In this document: positions 25,736 through 34,632 of the stretch, piece by piece
Numbering within the stretch: position 1 is the first letter of the stretch
Layout of the letters: the number at the start of each line of letters is the position of its first letter
Origin: JBFLYO01 sp040756745
GTDB lineage: Bacteria > Bacteroidota > Ignavibacteria > UBA10030 > UBA6906
Reading direction: 5' to 3'
DNA: 64,000 nt
Assembly: GCA_040756745.1 (NCBI GenBank)
Contig: JBFLYO010000017.1
Span: forward strand, 9,092-73,091
Position numbers and translations under genes: made by a program
The notes under the pieces: model-generated
Database searches by the model: none
What the model was told of the DNA's origin: nothing
Seen by the model: only the letters and a program-made list of their open reading frames with translations

Positions 25736-28700
25736 TTACTTCTGAGAAACGACTTTCCATTTGCCGTCAACCGGTGCCAGCGACCAGAGCCGGGCGTTCT
25801 CAACACGCTGCGTCGTATTGGCGGCCTTATTAAAGAACGACATCTTCACCTTGAAGCTCACACGGGCGTTTTCGCCACCCAGATCCATCTCAATGTTGTC
25901 GATCGACACTTTCCGGTCTTCCGATGCGCCGAAGAATGCCGACCACTCGTTTTGTCGGTCCCCGGGGAGACTCAGGAGTCCTGTCAGGCCTGAGAGATCA
26001 CCCTGCTCGAGAGTCTCGCGGTACAGGTCGAGCATGCGCTGGATTTCGTTGCGGGCGCCTTCGCGATCCGTCTTCTCTTTTGCCGGAACAGCTTTCAGTT
26101 CGGCCTCGCGCTTGGGAGCCTCAGCGATGGGCTGTGCCTTCTCACGAGCTGTGGCGATCTCCCCCGCGGACGACGCGAAGAGGTTCACGGCTTTGGTGAA
26201 CGCATCGCGCGCCCCACGGTAGTCGTTTGAAGCATACATGCGGTTTCCCTCGGCCTCCGCACTGAGCGCAGCCCGGTAGCTTGTGCTTGCCTGCTTTTCC
26301 CGGTCGGCCCCCTGGAGCCCCTGCTTTGCGCGGGACATCTCCGACCTCTGACTGTCGGCGTCCTTCTTCAGCTGGGCAAGCGCTCCGGCGTCGCTCAGGG
26401 CTTTGCGGTACGCCATCCGTGCGTTGGCAAAGTCGTCACGAGCCGTCAGCAGGTCCTCCCGCCGGTCTGACTTCACCAGCCTCTCTCCGCGCCGTTCCAG
26501 GTCGGATGCTTCCCTGTAGGGCCCAGGAGCGAAGGTTCTGCTCGCTGCCCTGTCGGCTGCGGACTTGTCCGCAAGCATCTCTGTGCGCGCATTCATGACC
26601 AGCGACCGGAGTTCGCCGAGCGTGCTTGCTGCGGCCGCCTCGTTGCGCTTGGCTTCGCTGATCGCGTCAGCGAAGAGCGACTCTGCCCGCCCATACGAAT
26701 CCCGGGCGGTGATGAAATGCCCGCGGGCAAGCGCTGCATCCCCTTCCTGCTCCGTCGTGAGCGCCGTCCGGTAGGTGTCGCCAGCAAACTGCTCCGCCTT
26801 CGCCTCGGCGGCGAGCCCTTTCCGGTTCAGCATCCCCTGGCGGGCAATGGCAACCATTCCGGTGGAGTCCGCACCTGCCTGCGTGCCGGTGCGCTCGGGT
26901 TGTCCCGCCAGGTCAGTCGGCCCGCTCATCAGCATCATGGTCACCACGCCGGCACCAAGCAGGAAGATCGCCGAGGCCGCGAGCAGATAGACACGTTTGC
27001 GTCGGGCAGCCTGCACGCGCGGAACCGGCGTTACCGCCTTCTCGCGCTTCGTTTCATGGGAGCGCTCACGCTCGACGCGTTTCAACCCGCGCTGGGCGTC
27101 CTTATTCTCCGGGTCGATCTCCAGGAGCCGGCGATAACACTGCTCGGCCTCCGCCAGTTTTTGATGCTTGATGTAGAATGCAGCGTCGGCCGCCAGCTTG
27201 TCCCGCTCCTCCTCCTGTTCGATGCGACGCTGCACTTCCTTGAGGAGGTCCGCCGCTTCCGTATAGTGGGGCTTCAGCTCTGCGACCTCGAGGAGGATCA
27301 GCCGTGCGTCCCGCAACTTCCCCTTTGCCACAAGACTGCGGGCCTGCAGTACAAAGGCGTCGATCTGATCAGCCGCGGCCGCTTTCCTGGCGCTTTCGTC
27401 GCGCAACTGGAGGACCCGCGCATCGTCAGGGGCAAGCTTGAGCGCAGCCTCAAAGCGGGAGAGCGCCTCCCCGTATTCTTTCCGTTTGAAATAGATTTCC
27501 CCATTTTCGACGAGACGCGTCAGCTCCGCAGAGCGGGCCAGGCCAAGCGCTTTCGGCCGGCCGACGTCGCCCTGGATCACTTCAAGCGCCTCCAGCATTT
27601 CCCGCATCGATTCGAAGCGCTCATTCGGCTCCTTTTTCAACGCGCGCGCAATGAGGACATCGAGCCCGGCAGGGAGTCCGGGCCGTACCTGTGTGAGCAG
27701 CGCGGGCTCTTCGTTGACAATCGAATACATGACCGCCGTTTCATGCTCACCCATGAACGGAAGCTTGCCGGTCAGGACTTCGTACAGCAGGACGCCAAGC
27801 GACCAGATATCCGTGCGGTGATCCTGATCCAGGCCCTTGACCTGCTCCGGCGACATGAACGGCACGGTCCCCATGGCAGATCCTATCCTGGTGATGCGCG
27901 TCGCACCGGAGAGCTTGGCAAGTCCGAAGTCGACGATCTTCACCTGCCCATCGTTCGTGATGATGATGTTCGCGGGTTTGATGTCCCGGTGGACGATGCC
28001 GTGTTCATGCGCCTTCGCGAGGCCGCGGGCGATGCGGACGACAATATCGAGCGCTACGTTCAGCTCCAACGGCCCGGCGAGGATCTTCTTGCTCAGATTT
28101 TCCCCGCCATAGTACGCCATACAGATGAAGATCAGCCCGTCTTCGGTCTCGCTGATCTCATGGATCGCGCAGATGTTCGGGTGATCGAGCGAAGATGCCG
28201 CCTGTGCTTCCTTGAGGAACCGCTTCTTCGCCACGGGATCCCGCGTTCTGTCCGGCGGGAGGAACTTCAGCGCGACCAGCCGTTTCAGGGTAAGGTCCTC
28301 TGCCTTATACACCACACCCATCCCGCCACCGCCGATCTTCTCGAGGATCTGGAAATGGGCGATCACTTCGCCGACAATATTGCCCGTCAGCACCCGAAGG
28401 GTCGAGGATTCCTTGTGTTCTTCGCTCAGTTTCCGGATGGAAAACTTCGCGATTTCGTTGTCCGGGTCGAGATCGAGGACCTCGTTGAATTTGACGGTGG
28501 CTTCCTCGAAGCGCCGCTGCTCGGAGAGCCGCTCCCCTTCCGTCAACAGCTTCTTGATGTTCCTGGTCTGCGAGACCCTGTCTAATATTGCTTCGACATC
28601 ACGAAGCACGAGGAGACAATCCGGGTAGCGGTCCGCGGGATCTTTCTCGAGGCACCGACTCAGTACGCGCTGCAGATCGGTGGTCAGCCCGCTTTCCTCC

Positions 28701-29410
28701 AGTTGAATCGGATCCGGCTGTTCGTGGAGGATCTTGTACATGACCGTCGTATCGTTGCCGGTGAAGGGCTTCTTGTAGGTGAGAAGCTCGTAGAACACCA
28801 CGCCGAACGAGAAGATGTCAGCGCGCTTGTCCACCGGATCCCCCTTCACCTGCTCCGGGGACATGTACCAGGGTGTGCCGATGCGCATCCCGATCCTCGT
28901 GAGGACAGGTTCGGTCTCGACCTCCATAGCCACAGCTGCCGCCAGGTACGGCTTGGCGATCCCGAAATCCATGATCTTGATCCGCCCGTCGGCGAGCACC
29001 TTGATGTTTTCCGGCTTGATGTCCCGGTGCACGATCATGTTGGAGTGCGCGTACTGGAGGCCGCGGCAGATCTGGCGGGCGTAGTTCAACTTCTCGCGGA
29101 GCGGCAGCGCCTCTTTGCCGTCGATGATCGAGCGGAGGTCCTTCCCCGGTAGGTACTCCATCACGATATAGGTCTTTCCCTCGACCTCGCCGAAGTCATG
29201 GATGACGGTGATGTTCTCGTGGGAGAGTTTCCCCGCCGTCCGGGCCTCGCGGAGAAACCGTGCTTTCGTTTCCTGCGCCTCAAGGGTCTTCTCCAGGATC
29301 ACCTTGATCGCAACTTCCCGGTCCATGAGTGGATCAAAGGCGCGATAGACCACGCCCATCCCCCCGCGTCCGAGGACTTCACGCAATTCGTATTTTCCCA
29401 GTCGCTCCAT
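25736..29410 (-). CDS. giant receptor with two tandem Ser/Thr protein kinase domains, TPRs, one membrane span and an NTF2-like tail
   Basis: 1224 residues from an ATG at 29408-29410 preceded by AGAGGTG (a GTG twelve bases earlier is possible). Kinase 1 (about 5-275) has glycine loop LGRGGMGVVYRAFD, lysine in REVAIKVI, VHRDIKPENIKVL and IMDFGIAKPY. Kinase 2 (about 350-615) has IGGGGMGVVYKAEDL, VALKFLP, VHRDIKPANIII and VDFGLAKLSG. Both keep all catalytic residues. TPR-like helices lie between them and at 625-785. One membrane helix (VYLLAASAIFLLGAGVVTMM, about 807-829) follows. The outside part is helical repeats ending in a SnoaL/NTF2-like domain (about 1110-1224). Confidence 0.92.
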   Translation of the reverse strand: MERLGKYELREVLGRGGMGVVYRAFDPLMDREVAIKVILEKTLEAQETKARFLREARTAGKLSHENITVIHDFGEVEGKTYIVMEYLPGKDLRSIIDGKEALPLREKLNYARQICRGLQYAHSNMIVHRDIKPENIKVLADGRIKIMDFGIAKPYLAAAVAMEVETEPVLTRIGMRIGTPWYMSPEQVKGDPVDKRADIFSFGVVFYELLTYKKPFTGNDTTVMYKILHEQPDPIQLEESGLTTDLQRVLSRCLEKDPADRYPDCLLVLRDVEAILDRVSQTRNIKKLLTEGERLSEQRRFEEATVKFNEVLDLDPDNEIAKFSIRKLSEEHKESSTLRVLTGNIVGEVIAHFQILEKIGGGGMGVVYKAEDLTLKRLVALKFLPPDRTRDPVAKKRFLKEAQAASSLDHPNICAIHEISETEDGLIFICMAYYGGENLSKKILAGPLELNVALDIVVRIARGLAKAHEHGIVHRDIKPANIIITNDGQVKIVDFGLAKLSGATRITRIGSAMGTVPFMSPEQVKGLDQDHRTDIWSLGVLLYEVLTGKLPFMGEHETAVMYSIVNEEPALLTQVRPGLPAGLDVLIARALKKEPNERFESMREMLEALEVIQGDVGRPKALGLARSAELTRLVENGEIYFKRKEYGEALSRFEAALKLAPDDARVLQLRDESARKAAAADQIDAFVLQARSLVAKGKLRDARLILLEVAELKPHYTEAADLLKEVQRRIEQEEERDKLAADAAFYIKHQKLAEAEQCYRRLLEIDPENKDAQRGLKRVERERSHETKREKAVTPVPRVQAARRKRVYLLAASAIFLLGAGVVTMMLMSGPTDLAGQPERTGTQAGADSTGMVAIARQGMLNRKGLAAEAKAEQFAGDTYRTALTTEQEGDAALARGHFITARDSYGRAESLFADAISEAKRNEAAAASTLGELRSLVMNARTEMLADKSAADRAASRTFAPGPYREASDLERRGERLVKSDRREDLLTARDDFANARMAYRKALSDAGALAQLKKDADSQRSEMSRAKQGLQGADREKQASTSYRAALSAEAEGNRMYASNDYRGARDAFTKAVNLFASSAGEIATAREKAQPIAEAPKREAELKAVPAKEKTDREGARNEIQRMLDLYRETLEQGDLSGLTGLLSLPGDRQNEWSAFFGASEDRKVSIDNIEMDLGGENARVSFKVKMSFFNKAANTTQRVENARLWSLAPVDGKWKVVSQK

Positions 29411-29816
29411 GACTGCGTTCACCTCTTCCCTGCCAAGTTACAAAGCGCCATCCATCAGTTGTGCAAGCGGAGATTCACCGCGCGGAGCACCACGCGACGT
29501 TGAGCGTGACCGTGCCGCGATGAATCGGATGTGAACTGGTGTGGATCATCCAAGAACTGTCGTGTCCCGGAAGAGTCCCGGGAAGCAGGGAGGAACAGCA
29601 AGGGGAAGAAGTAAGAGACGGGAGCGGGCCTCTACGCGCAGTCGAGCGTTTCTCGAACGTCATGGTCGTGGAGCGCACCATCGTCCCGAAGTAGGGGGGT
29701 GGATGAATTATGGAAAGAACGGAGTACCGATGGGGAAATGTATTGAGAGCGGAAGCAAAAGTCAAATGAACTGACAGATATTTGGCGAACCTCTTACCAG
29801 TGATTCGTCAAATGAA
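29411..29816. other. intergenic region, no convincing gene
   Basis: About 400 bases between the kinase start and the cytochrome b stop. It holds a short TCCCGG/CCGGGA inverted repeat near 29575 that could end a transcript, and an AT-richer stretch toward 29700-29800. Open frames here lack ribosome sites and family likeness. The kinase promoter is presumably in the right-hand part of its upstream DNA, but I cannot fix it. Confidence 0.5.
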
Positions 29817-30452
29817 TTATGTCGGCAATTTTTTGCGGATACGTTTCCAACCTGTGACGATAGCGAAAAGATTCGACCACCCCGAGAAGAATACCAGACA
29901 GAGGTGACCAACGAAGAACATCACCAGAATCGTCGTGAAGACGAAATGCCAGACCCGGGCCGTGTCGTATCCGCCGAAGATGGACGCGATACTGCTGAAC
30001 TGCACCGGCCAGTACAGTGAGATCCCGCTGAACAGAGAGCCCGCCGCTGCGAGAGGGATGACCGTGTAGGCAAGTTTTTGCAGGGCATTGTACTTCCCGG
30101 AGAGGGGACGTTCCTTCTGCAATCGGAGGTAATAACGAATCATCGGCAGAACACCTGAGGCGTCCGATTTCCGAAAGAGGGTTGTCTTGCGGCCGTGCCG
30201 GCTTGCCACATTGAAGAACACCCAGACGATGCCGTTCAGCACGAACAACCACATTGCGAAGAAGTGCCACATGCGTGCCCCCGCCAGCCATCCTCCGAGC
30301 GTGACCTCGGCCGGAAATTCGAAATCCCAGATTGGGCTCGCATTGTAGATCCGCAGACCGCTGCTCACCATGAGCCCCAGTGCTACCACGTTGACCGCAT
30401 GGGTGATCCTGATGACAAGCGGATGCTGGTATTCCCTCTCGGGTTCAGACAT
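29817..30452 (-). CDS. membrane cytochrome b (b561/hydrogenase-type) subunit
   Basis: 211 residues with four to five membrane spans and histidines placed for two b hemes: HPLVIRITHAVNVVALG, ARMWHFFAMWLFVLNG, and ARVWHFVFTTILVMFFVGHL. It matches the cytochrome b/b6 domain proteins that pass electrons between quinone and periplasmic oxidoreductases. It is the third gene after the molybdopterin oxidoreductase (30751-31467) and a small lipoprotein, so it is the probable membrane anchor and electron partner of that enzyme. Confidence 0.88.
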   Translation of the reverse strand: MSEPEREYQHPLVIRITHAVNVVALGLMVSSGLRIYNASPIWDFEFPAEVTLGGWLAGARMWHFFAMWLFVLNGIVWVFFNVASRHGRKTTLFRKSDASGVLPMIRYYLRLQKERPLSGKYNALQKLAYTVIPLAAAGSLFSGISLYWPVQFSSIASIFGGYDTARVWHFVFTTILVMFFVGHLCLVFFSGWSNLFAIVTGWKRIRKKLPT

Positions 30453-30516
30453 ACTTAGTGCGGTTCCAATTGAATCGTTTGACGGAAGGAAGTGGTTTTA
30501 TGTTGTTGGTAGGGCA

Positions 30517-30747
30517 CTAGATCGAATCCGGATGACACAATGGGCAGGGGGTGAGCTTCTTCGCCTTCGCGTCCTCGAGCGTCACCATCACGGTCCGCGC
30601 CATGTTGACGGGCGGACAGGTAGGACGGTGATACGAATGTGTCCGCTCAATGGCGACGACCGCACGAGGGGACGAGCGTGAACAGCCGGAAATCGCCGCA
30701 ATCCCGAGCAGGACACGTACGGCGACAGTCGCGCGTCGCATCGGCAT
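30517..30747 (-). CDS. small lipoprotein with His/Cys motifs, unknown function
   Basis: 76 residues with a lipoprotein signal (VLLGIAAISGCSRS). The mature part contains HSYHRPTCPPVNM and, near the end, TPCPLCHPDS. The H-x4-C plus C-x2-C-H arrangement could bind a metal, as in Ada-like zinc knuckles, or hold a cofactor. It is not a classic C-x-x-C-H cytochrome since the spacing reads C-P-L-C-H; a c-type heme at CPLCH is formally possible and should not be excluded. It starts three bases after the molybdenum enzyme. Confidence 0.75.
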   Translation of the reverse strand: MPMRRATVAVRVLLGIAAISGCSRSSPRAVVAIERTHSYHRPTCPPVNMARTVMVTLEDAKAKKLTPCPLCHPDSI

Positions 30748-30750
30748 GAT

Positions 30751-31467
30751 TCAGATTCCTGCAAACCAGTCGTACCCCTGGTCTTCCCAATAGCCGCCGG
30801 GGTTTTCGTTTGTCACGATCAGCGCCTGTACCCACTTGGCGCTCTTGTACCCGAGTTTTGTCGGGATGACAACCCGCAGCGGCGCCCCGTGAGGTATGTC
30901 GAGGGGTTTCCCGTACGCCTCGTAGCAAAGCAGTGTCTGCGGATGCAGCGCGCTGGGCATATCGTACGACGTCGTGTAGTCGTCGGCGCACGCGACGCCA
31001 AGGTATTTCGCTTCCCGATCGGCACCGACCAGCGCAAGGAAATCCCTGAGCGGGGCTCCCCCCCACTTCGGGATCATGCTCCACCCTTCGACGCAGCAAT
31101 GGCGGGTGTTCATAACGTACTTTGGGAGCGCGCGGATCTGTTCCATCGTGTACACACCCGGCCGCTCCACCATCCCTCCGACCCGAAGCGTCCACCCCGC
31201 CGCTTCGATGTCAGGGTACTCTGCATCCTTCCCGTTCACCCTGAATCCCTCTTCCGGCGTCAGCTCGCTGTCCGCATACTCAGGGGCGAGTTTCGACGGA
31301 TCGAAGACTTTCGACTGTACCCAGTCGTTGAATTTCTGGAATGAACGGAGAAAAGATTCGGTCTTCCCTTCCGGAGTGGCATCGCAGCCGGCGAGAAGGA
31401 GAAGCGGTGAGAGTTGGATTATTTTTCGGCGGCGGGGAGAGAACAGCGTTGGAAGAGGAGAGCCCAT
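30751..31467 (-). CDS. molybdopterin-dependent oxidoreductase, sulfite oxidase/MsrP fold, lipoprotein
   Basis: 238 residues; the N-terminus RRRKIIQLSPLLLLAGCDA has a lipobox, so the enzyme is anchored outside the inner membrane, unlike Tat-exported MsrP. The molybdenum-ligating cysteine is in NTRHCCVEGWSMIPKWGG, and further fold signatures are ADDYTTSYDM, HGAPLRVVIPTKLGYKSAKWV and GYWEDQGYDWF. It is a compact version lacking the dimerisation domain of sulfite oxidase. Substrate unknown: sulfite, S- or N-oxides are options. It heads a three-gene unit with a lipoprotein and cytochrome b. Confidence 0.9.
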   Translation of the reverse strand: MGSPLPTLFSPRRRKIIQLSPLLLLAGCDATPEGKTESFLRSFQKFNDWVQSKVFDPSKLAPEYADSELTPEEGFRVNGKDAEYPDIEAAGWTLRVGGMVERPGVYTMEQIRALPKYVMNTRHCCVEGWSMIPKWGGAPLRDFLALVGADREAKYLGVACADDYTTSYDMPSALHPQTLLCYEAYGKPLDIPHGAPLRVVIPTKLGYKSAKWVQALIVTNENPGGYWEDQGYDWFAGI

Positions 31468-31653
31468 GGCTGCAACTCTGGCTGAGGCGTCAATGAACAG
31501 GGAAAAATCGGTGCGGAAACGGTACCAAAATGAGTCCAGAATGTCAAGCGGTCAGACAATCCCCCGGATGGTCAGAAGGAAGTTACGATCTCTCGTGCAT
31601 TTGTCTACCTGGAACCCTATATTCAACAGAACAATCCTGGCGCCCCTCTCCGC

Positions 31654-33231
31654 ATGAAATCCCCTCTCTGGCTGCTCCCGTTAGTTGCCGCGGCCGGATT
31701 CTCAAGCTGCTCGCGTGCGACTCACGCCGATCATTATTCCGCACTCGACCGCATCCGGGAGGAATCCGTCCGCCGCGACCTGTTTACTCTCGCCTCTGAT
31801 TCGTTGAAAGGGAGAGATACCCCCAGCGCCGGCCTCGATTCGGCGGCGGTATATATCGCCCGTGCGTTTGCCAGGGACGGACTACGGCCGGTCAACGGTA
31901 GCTACTTCCAGGAGGTTCCCCTCTGCATCGTGAGCCTTGGCGAACCCAATGCTCTGAGTCTCCGGACCGGGAGCGAGGAGCGTGCGTTCGCGATCAAAAC
32001 GGAGTTCACGCCGTTCGACGTCACAGCAAGCAGGAGCGTCCGCGGGCGAGTGGTGTTTGCCGGATACGGCATCACGGCCCCGGAGCTCGGGTACGACGAC
32101 TACGCAGGGCTCGACGTACGTGGAGCAGTCGTCTTCGTCCTCCGCCACGAGCCGGGCGAGGAGGATACAGCATCAGCGTTCATGGGGGCACTGCCGACAG
32201 ACTACTCATCGGTGGGAGCCAAGGTCCGGATCGCGATCGAACATGGCGCCGTCGGCGTCCTGGTGGCAACCGACCCTCTCAATCATGCGTCCCTTGCGCC
32301 GCGGGGATTTCCCTGGCCCTCTCTGTCACAGATCATTCCCAAAGATGCGCTTCCCCTGACCCTCGGTATGGAAGACAGCACCAGGCTCCCTGTCGTGCAC
32401 GTTGGGGATTCCGTGATCGTCCGGCTCTTCGGGAGCGTGGACTCGCTTCGTGCGCTCCAGCAGACCATCGACGCCCGGTTCCGCCCGCAATCTTTCCTTA
32501 TCAGGGGAGCGGAAGCTGTTCTTCAGACGACAACGGAGGTGCGCACTCTGTCCGCACGCAACGTCGTCGGCTATTTGCCAGGAAGCGATCCGGTTGTGGG
32601 GCACGAGACGGTAATTATCGGCGCGCATTACGACCACGTCGGCTATAAGAAAAACCATGCGCCGGGAGAGCGGTACATTTACAGCGGCGCGGACGACAAC
32701 GCGTCGGGAACCTGTGCCCTTCTCGGCGTCGCCACCGCCCTCGGCGGACTCCCTTCGCCTCCAAAGCGGAACATCCTGTGCATTGCGTTTGCGGGTGAGG
32801 AGAAGGGACTCTTCGGGTCCGAATACTACGCACGGCGACCACTCTTTCCGCTCTCCACCACTGTCGCGATGCTGAACATGGACATGGTCGGCATGAATGC
32901 GGAAGACACCCTCCTGCTGATCGGGACGCGGGGCAGTCCTGACCTGGCCCGGATCGCGCGGGAGGAGGTCGGCAGGATCGGGTTCGTCCTTGTGGACGAT
33001 CAGCTTCGCGGGGGCGGGAGCGATCACATGAGTTTCATGAAACGGAACATCCCCAACCTGTTCTTCCACTCCGGCCTGGAACGGTACTACCATACGGTCA
33101 ACGATCGGCCGGAAAACATCGATGTGCGAAAGGTGGCGCGCACGGCGCGTCTCGTGTTTCTGACCGCGCACCGTATCGCGAACGACACTCTGCGCTACCG
33201 ATATATTCCTTCACCCGTATCGCTCTTCTAA
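31654..33231 (+). CDS. M28-family zinc peptidase lipoprotein with PA insert
   Basis: 525 residues with a lipoprotein-like signal (LLPLVAAAGFSSCSRA). A PA-type segment (about 120-240, GYGITAPELGYDDYAGLDV) precedes the catalytic domain. Zinc ligands are in IIGAHYDHVGY, YSGADDNASGTC, AFAGEEKGLFGSEYY, MLNMDMVGM and LERYYHTVND. The whole set is intact, so an active aminopeptidase acting on the cell surface or periplasm is likely. It is transcribed away from the molybdenum module and sits 20 bases before the next gene. Confidence 0.93.
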   Translation: MKSPLWLLPLVAAAGFSSCSRATHADHYSALDRIREESVRRDLFTLASDSLKGRDTPSAGLDSAAVYIARAFARDGLRPVNGSYFQEVPLCIVSLGEPNALSLRTGSEERAFAIKTEFTPFDVTASRSVRGRVVFAGYGITAPELGYDDYAGLDVRGAVVFVLRHEPGEEDTASAFMGALPTDYSSVGAKVRIAIEHGAVGVLVATDPLNHASLAPRGFPWPSLSQIIPKDALPLTLGMEDSTRLPVVHVGDSVIVRLFGSVDSLRALQQTIDARFRPQSFLIRGAEAVLQTTTEVRTLSARNVVGYLPGSDPVVGHETVIIGAHYDHVGYKKNHAPGERYIYSGADDNASGTCALLGVATALGGLPSPPKRNILCIAFAGEEKGLFGSEYYARRPLFPLSTTVAMLNMDMVGMNAEDTLLLIGTRGSPDLARIAREEVGRIGFVLVDDQLRGGGSDHMSFMKRNIPNLFFHSGLERYYHTVNDRPENIDVRKVARTARLVFLTAHRIANDTLRYRYIPSPVSLF

Positions 33232-33251
33232 CCTGACAAGGAGGTTCATCC

Positions 33252-34097
33252 ATGCGCCTGCCGACCGCTGCCATCCTCGCCGCCGTCTGTGCGTTGTGTA
33301 CTGTGCCCGGCACAACATCCGGGCAGGAACAGTATTCACTCCATTACGCCTTCGAGAAGGGAAAAGTCTATCGTTTCCACGACACCATCGCGGTGAAATC
33401 GACGCAGGAGATGATGGGGCAGGAGATGAAGACCACGTCGAACGTGTTTTCCACGACCAAGCTCGTGGCGTCTGACGTTGCGGCAAACGGCACGGCAGTC
33501 CTGATGGTGTCACCCGAAGCGATGAGCCTTAACATCCGTTCCGCCCGGGGGGACACCACGATCACTCCAATCGAGGTGCTCGGCAAGCGGAGCCGGGTCA
33601 CGGTTTCCCGGCTCGGGCATGTCAGCGCTCGCGAGGTCGTCGATACGGTGAAGTTGACCGGCATCGCGGCGAGGACCGGACAGCGCGAACTTATGCGCTT
33701 CCATGTCTTCTCGGAACATCCGGTGAACGTCGGGGGGACCTGGACATCGACCCAGCCGGATACCTCAGAGGCCATGGGCTCGAAGATCGTTACCGTGGGG
33801 ACCATCGACTACACCGTCGTTGGCAAAGAACTACGGGGCGGAAAGGAATGCCTGAAGATCAGCTTCAAACGGAAGGCAACGATCGCGGGGAAGGGGATGA
33901 TGATGGGAAACGAGTTCTTCCTCGAAGGAACCGGGACGGGCGGCGGACTTGTTTTCATCGACCCGGCAACGGGCTTCCCGCTGTCGGAAGAATCCACGAT
34001 GGATATGGAAACCACTGTAGCGCTGACCGGCCAGCAGAACATGACGATCCCCAGCTCACAGTCGGTCACCAGTCGGAGAGCGTTTGTCGTCGAGTAA
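33252..34097 (+). CDS. secreted beta-rich protein, DUF6263-like
   Basis: 281 residues with a signal peptide (LPTAAILAAVCALCTVPGTTSG) and a strong AAGGAGG site. The body is beta-rich with methionine-rich stretches (STQEMMGQEMKTTSN; GKGMMMGNEFFLEGTGTGGG). The pattern resembles DUF6263 proteins, whose function is unknown. It directly follows the M28 peptidase and is probably in the same transcript. The assignment to DUF6263 is by eye. Confidence 0.75.
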   Translation: MRLPTAAILAAVCALCTVPGTTSGQEQYSLHYAFEKGKVYRFHDTIAVKSTQEMMGQEMKTTSNVFSTTKLVASDVAANGTAVLMVSPEAMSLNIRSARGDTTITPIEVLGKRSRVTVSRLGHVSAREVVDTVKLTGIAARTGQRELMRFHVFSEHPVNVGGTWTSTQPDTSEAMGSKIVTVGTIDYTVVGKELRGGKECLKISFKRKATIAGKGMMMGNEFFLEGTGTGGGLVFIDPATGFPLSEESTMDMETTVALTGQQNMTIPSSQSVTSRRAFVVE

Positions 34098-34149
34098 CGT
34101 ATCGCTCAACTGGTCACAGTTGAGGTGGCTTGTCCTTATCCCCCTCCTG

Positions 34150-34488
34150 ATGGGACAGGCCGATGGCGGCGTGCCTGAGTCGGAATTCGCCGGCCGCATG
34201 ACACATGGCGTGTCGCATCATCTCGGCCTGGACGCGCATGACGCGGGGGGATACGACACGCTGAAGGCCGGCATGGTGATCACTGTCGAGCCCGGCGTAT
34301 ACATCCCGTCACCCGACACGGCCTTTGCACCGTCACTCCGCGGCTACGGTATCAGGATCGAGGACGACGTTCTGGTCAGCGATACGGGCGCCGTCGTCCT
34401 CTCCTCGGAGATTCCCAAGTCGGTCAAAGCGATCGAGGACCTGATGAAACGGCGGAAGGGCCAAGGAGTACGGCAGAGGCTCCGATGA
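34150..34488 (+). pseudogene. C-terminal remnant of an M24 Xaa-Pro aminopeptidase
   Basis: About 110 codons matching only the last quarter of a PepP-type enzyme: MTHGVSHHLGLDAHDAGG, AGMVITVEPGVYIP and GYGIRIEDDVLVS. It retains the metal-binding histidine and two glutamates but lacks the two aspartate ligands and the whole N-terminal domain (full proteins are about 430-460 residues). There is no convincing ribosome site. The preceding gene ends 52 bases upstream, so the 5' three quarters have been deleted, perhaps when the 33252-34097 gene was joined here. Confidence 0.75.
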
Positions 34489-34632
34489 GGTTGCGGTCCT
34501 CCTCGGACAGAGCTTCACCGAACTCGATGGGAGAAGGTTGAAGTCAGCGTGGTCTATTCAAGGGAGCGGGTGGCGTCGTTGCGTCAACAGTGCCGGCCGG
34601 CATATCCGGAATCCCCCGTCATGCTCAAATTG

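Noticed and set aside
30517..30747. Cytochrome c reading of the 76-residue lipoprotein.
   Set aside because: CPLCH fits the C-x-x-C-H pattern, but the protein is too short and lacks a distal methionine region; I left the motif open as metal or heme and did not name it a cytochrome.
34489..34632. A gene between the M24 remnant and the GH4 gene.
   Set aside because: Frames here are short, antisense to the GH4 end and without family likeness.
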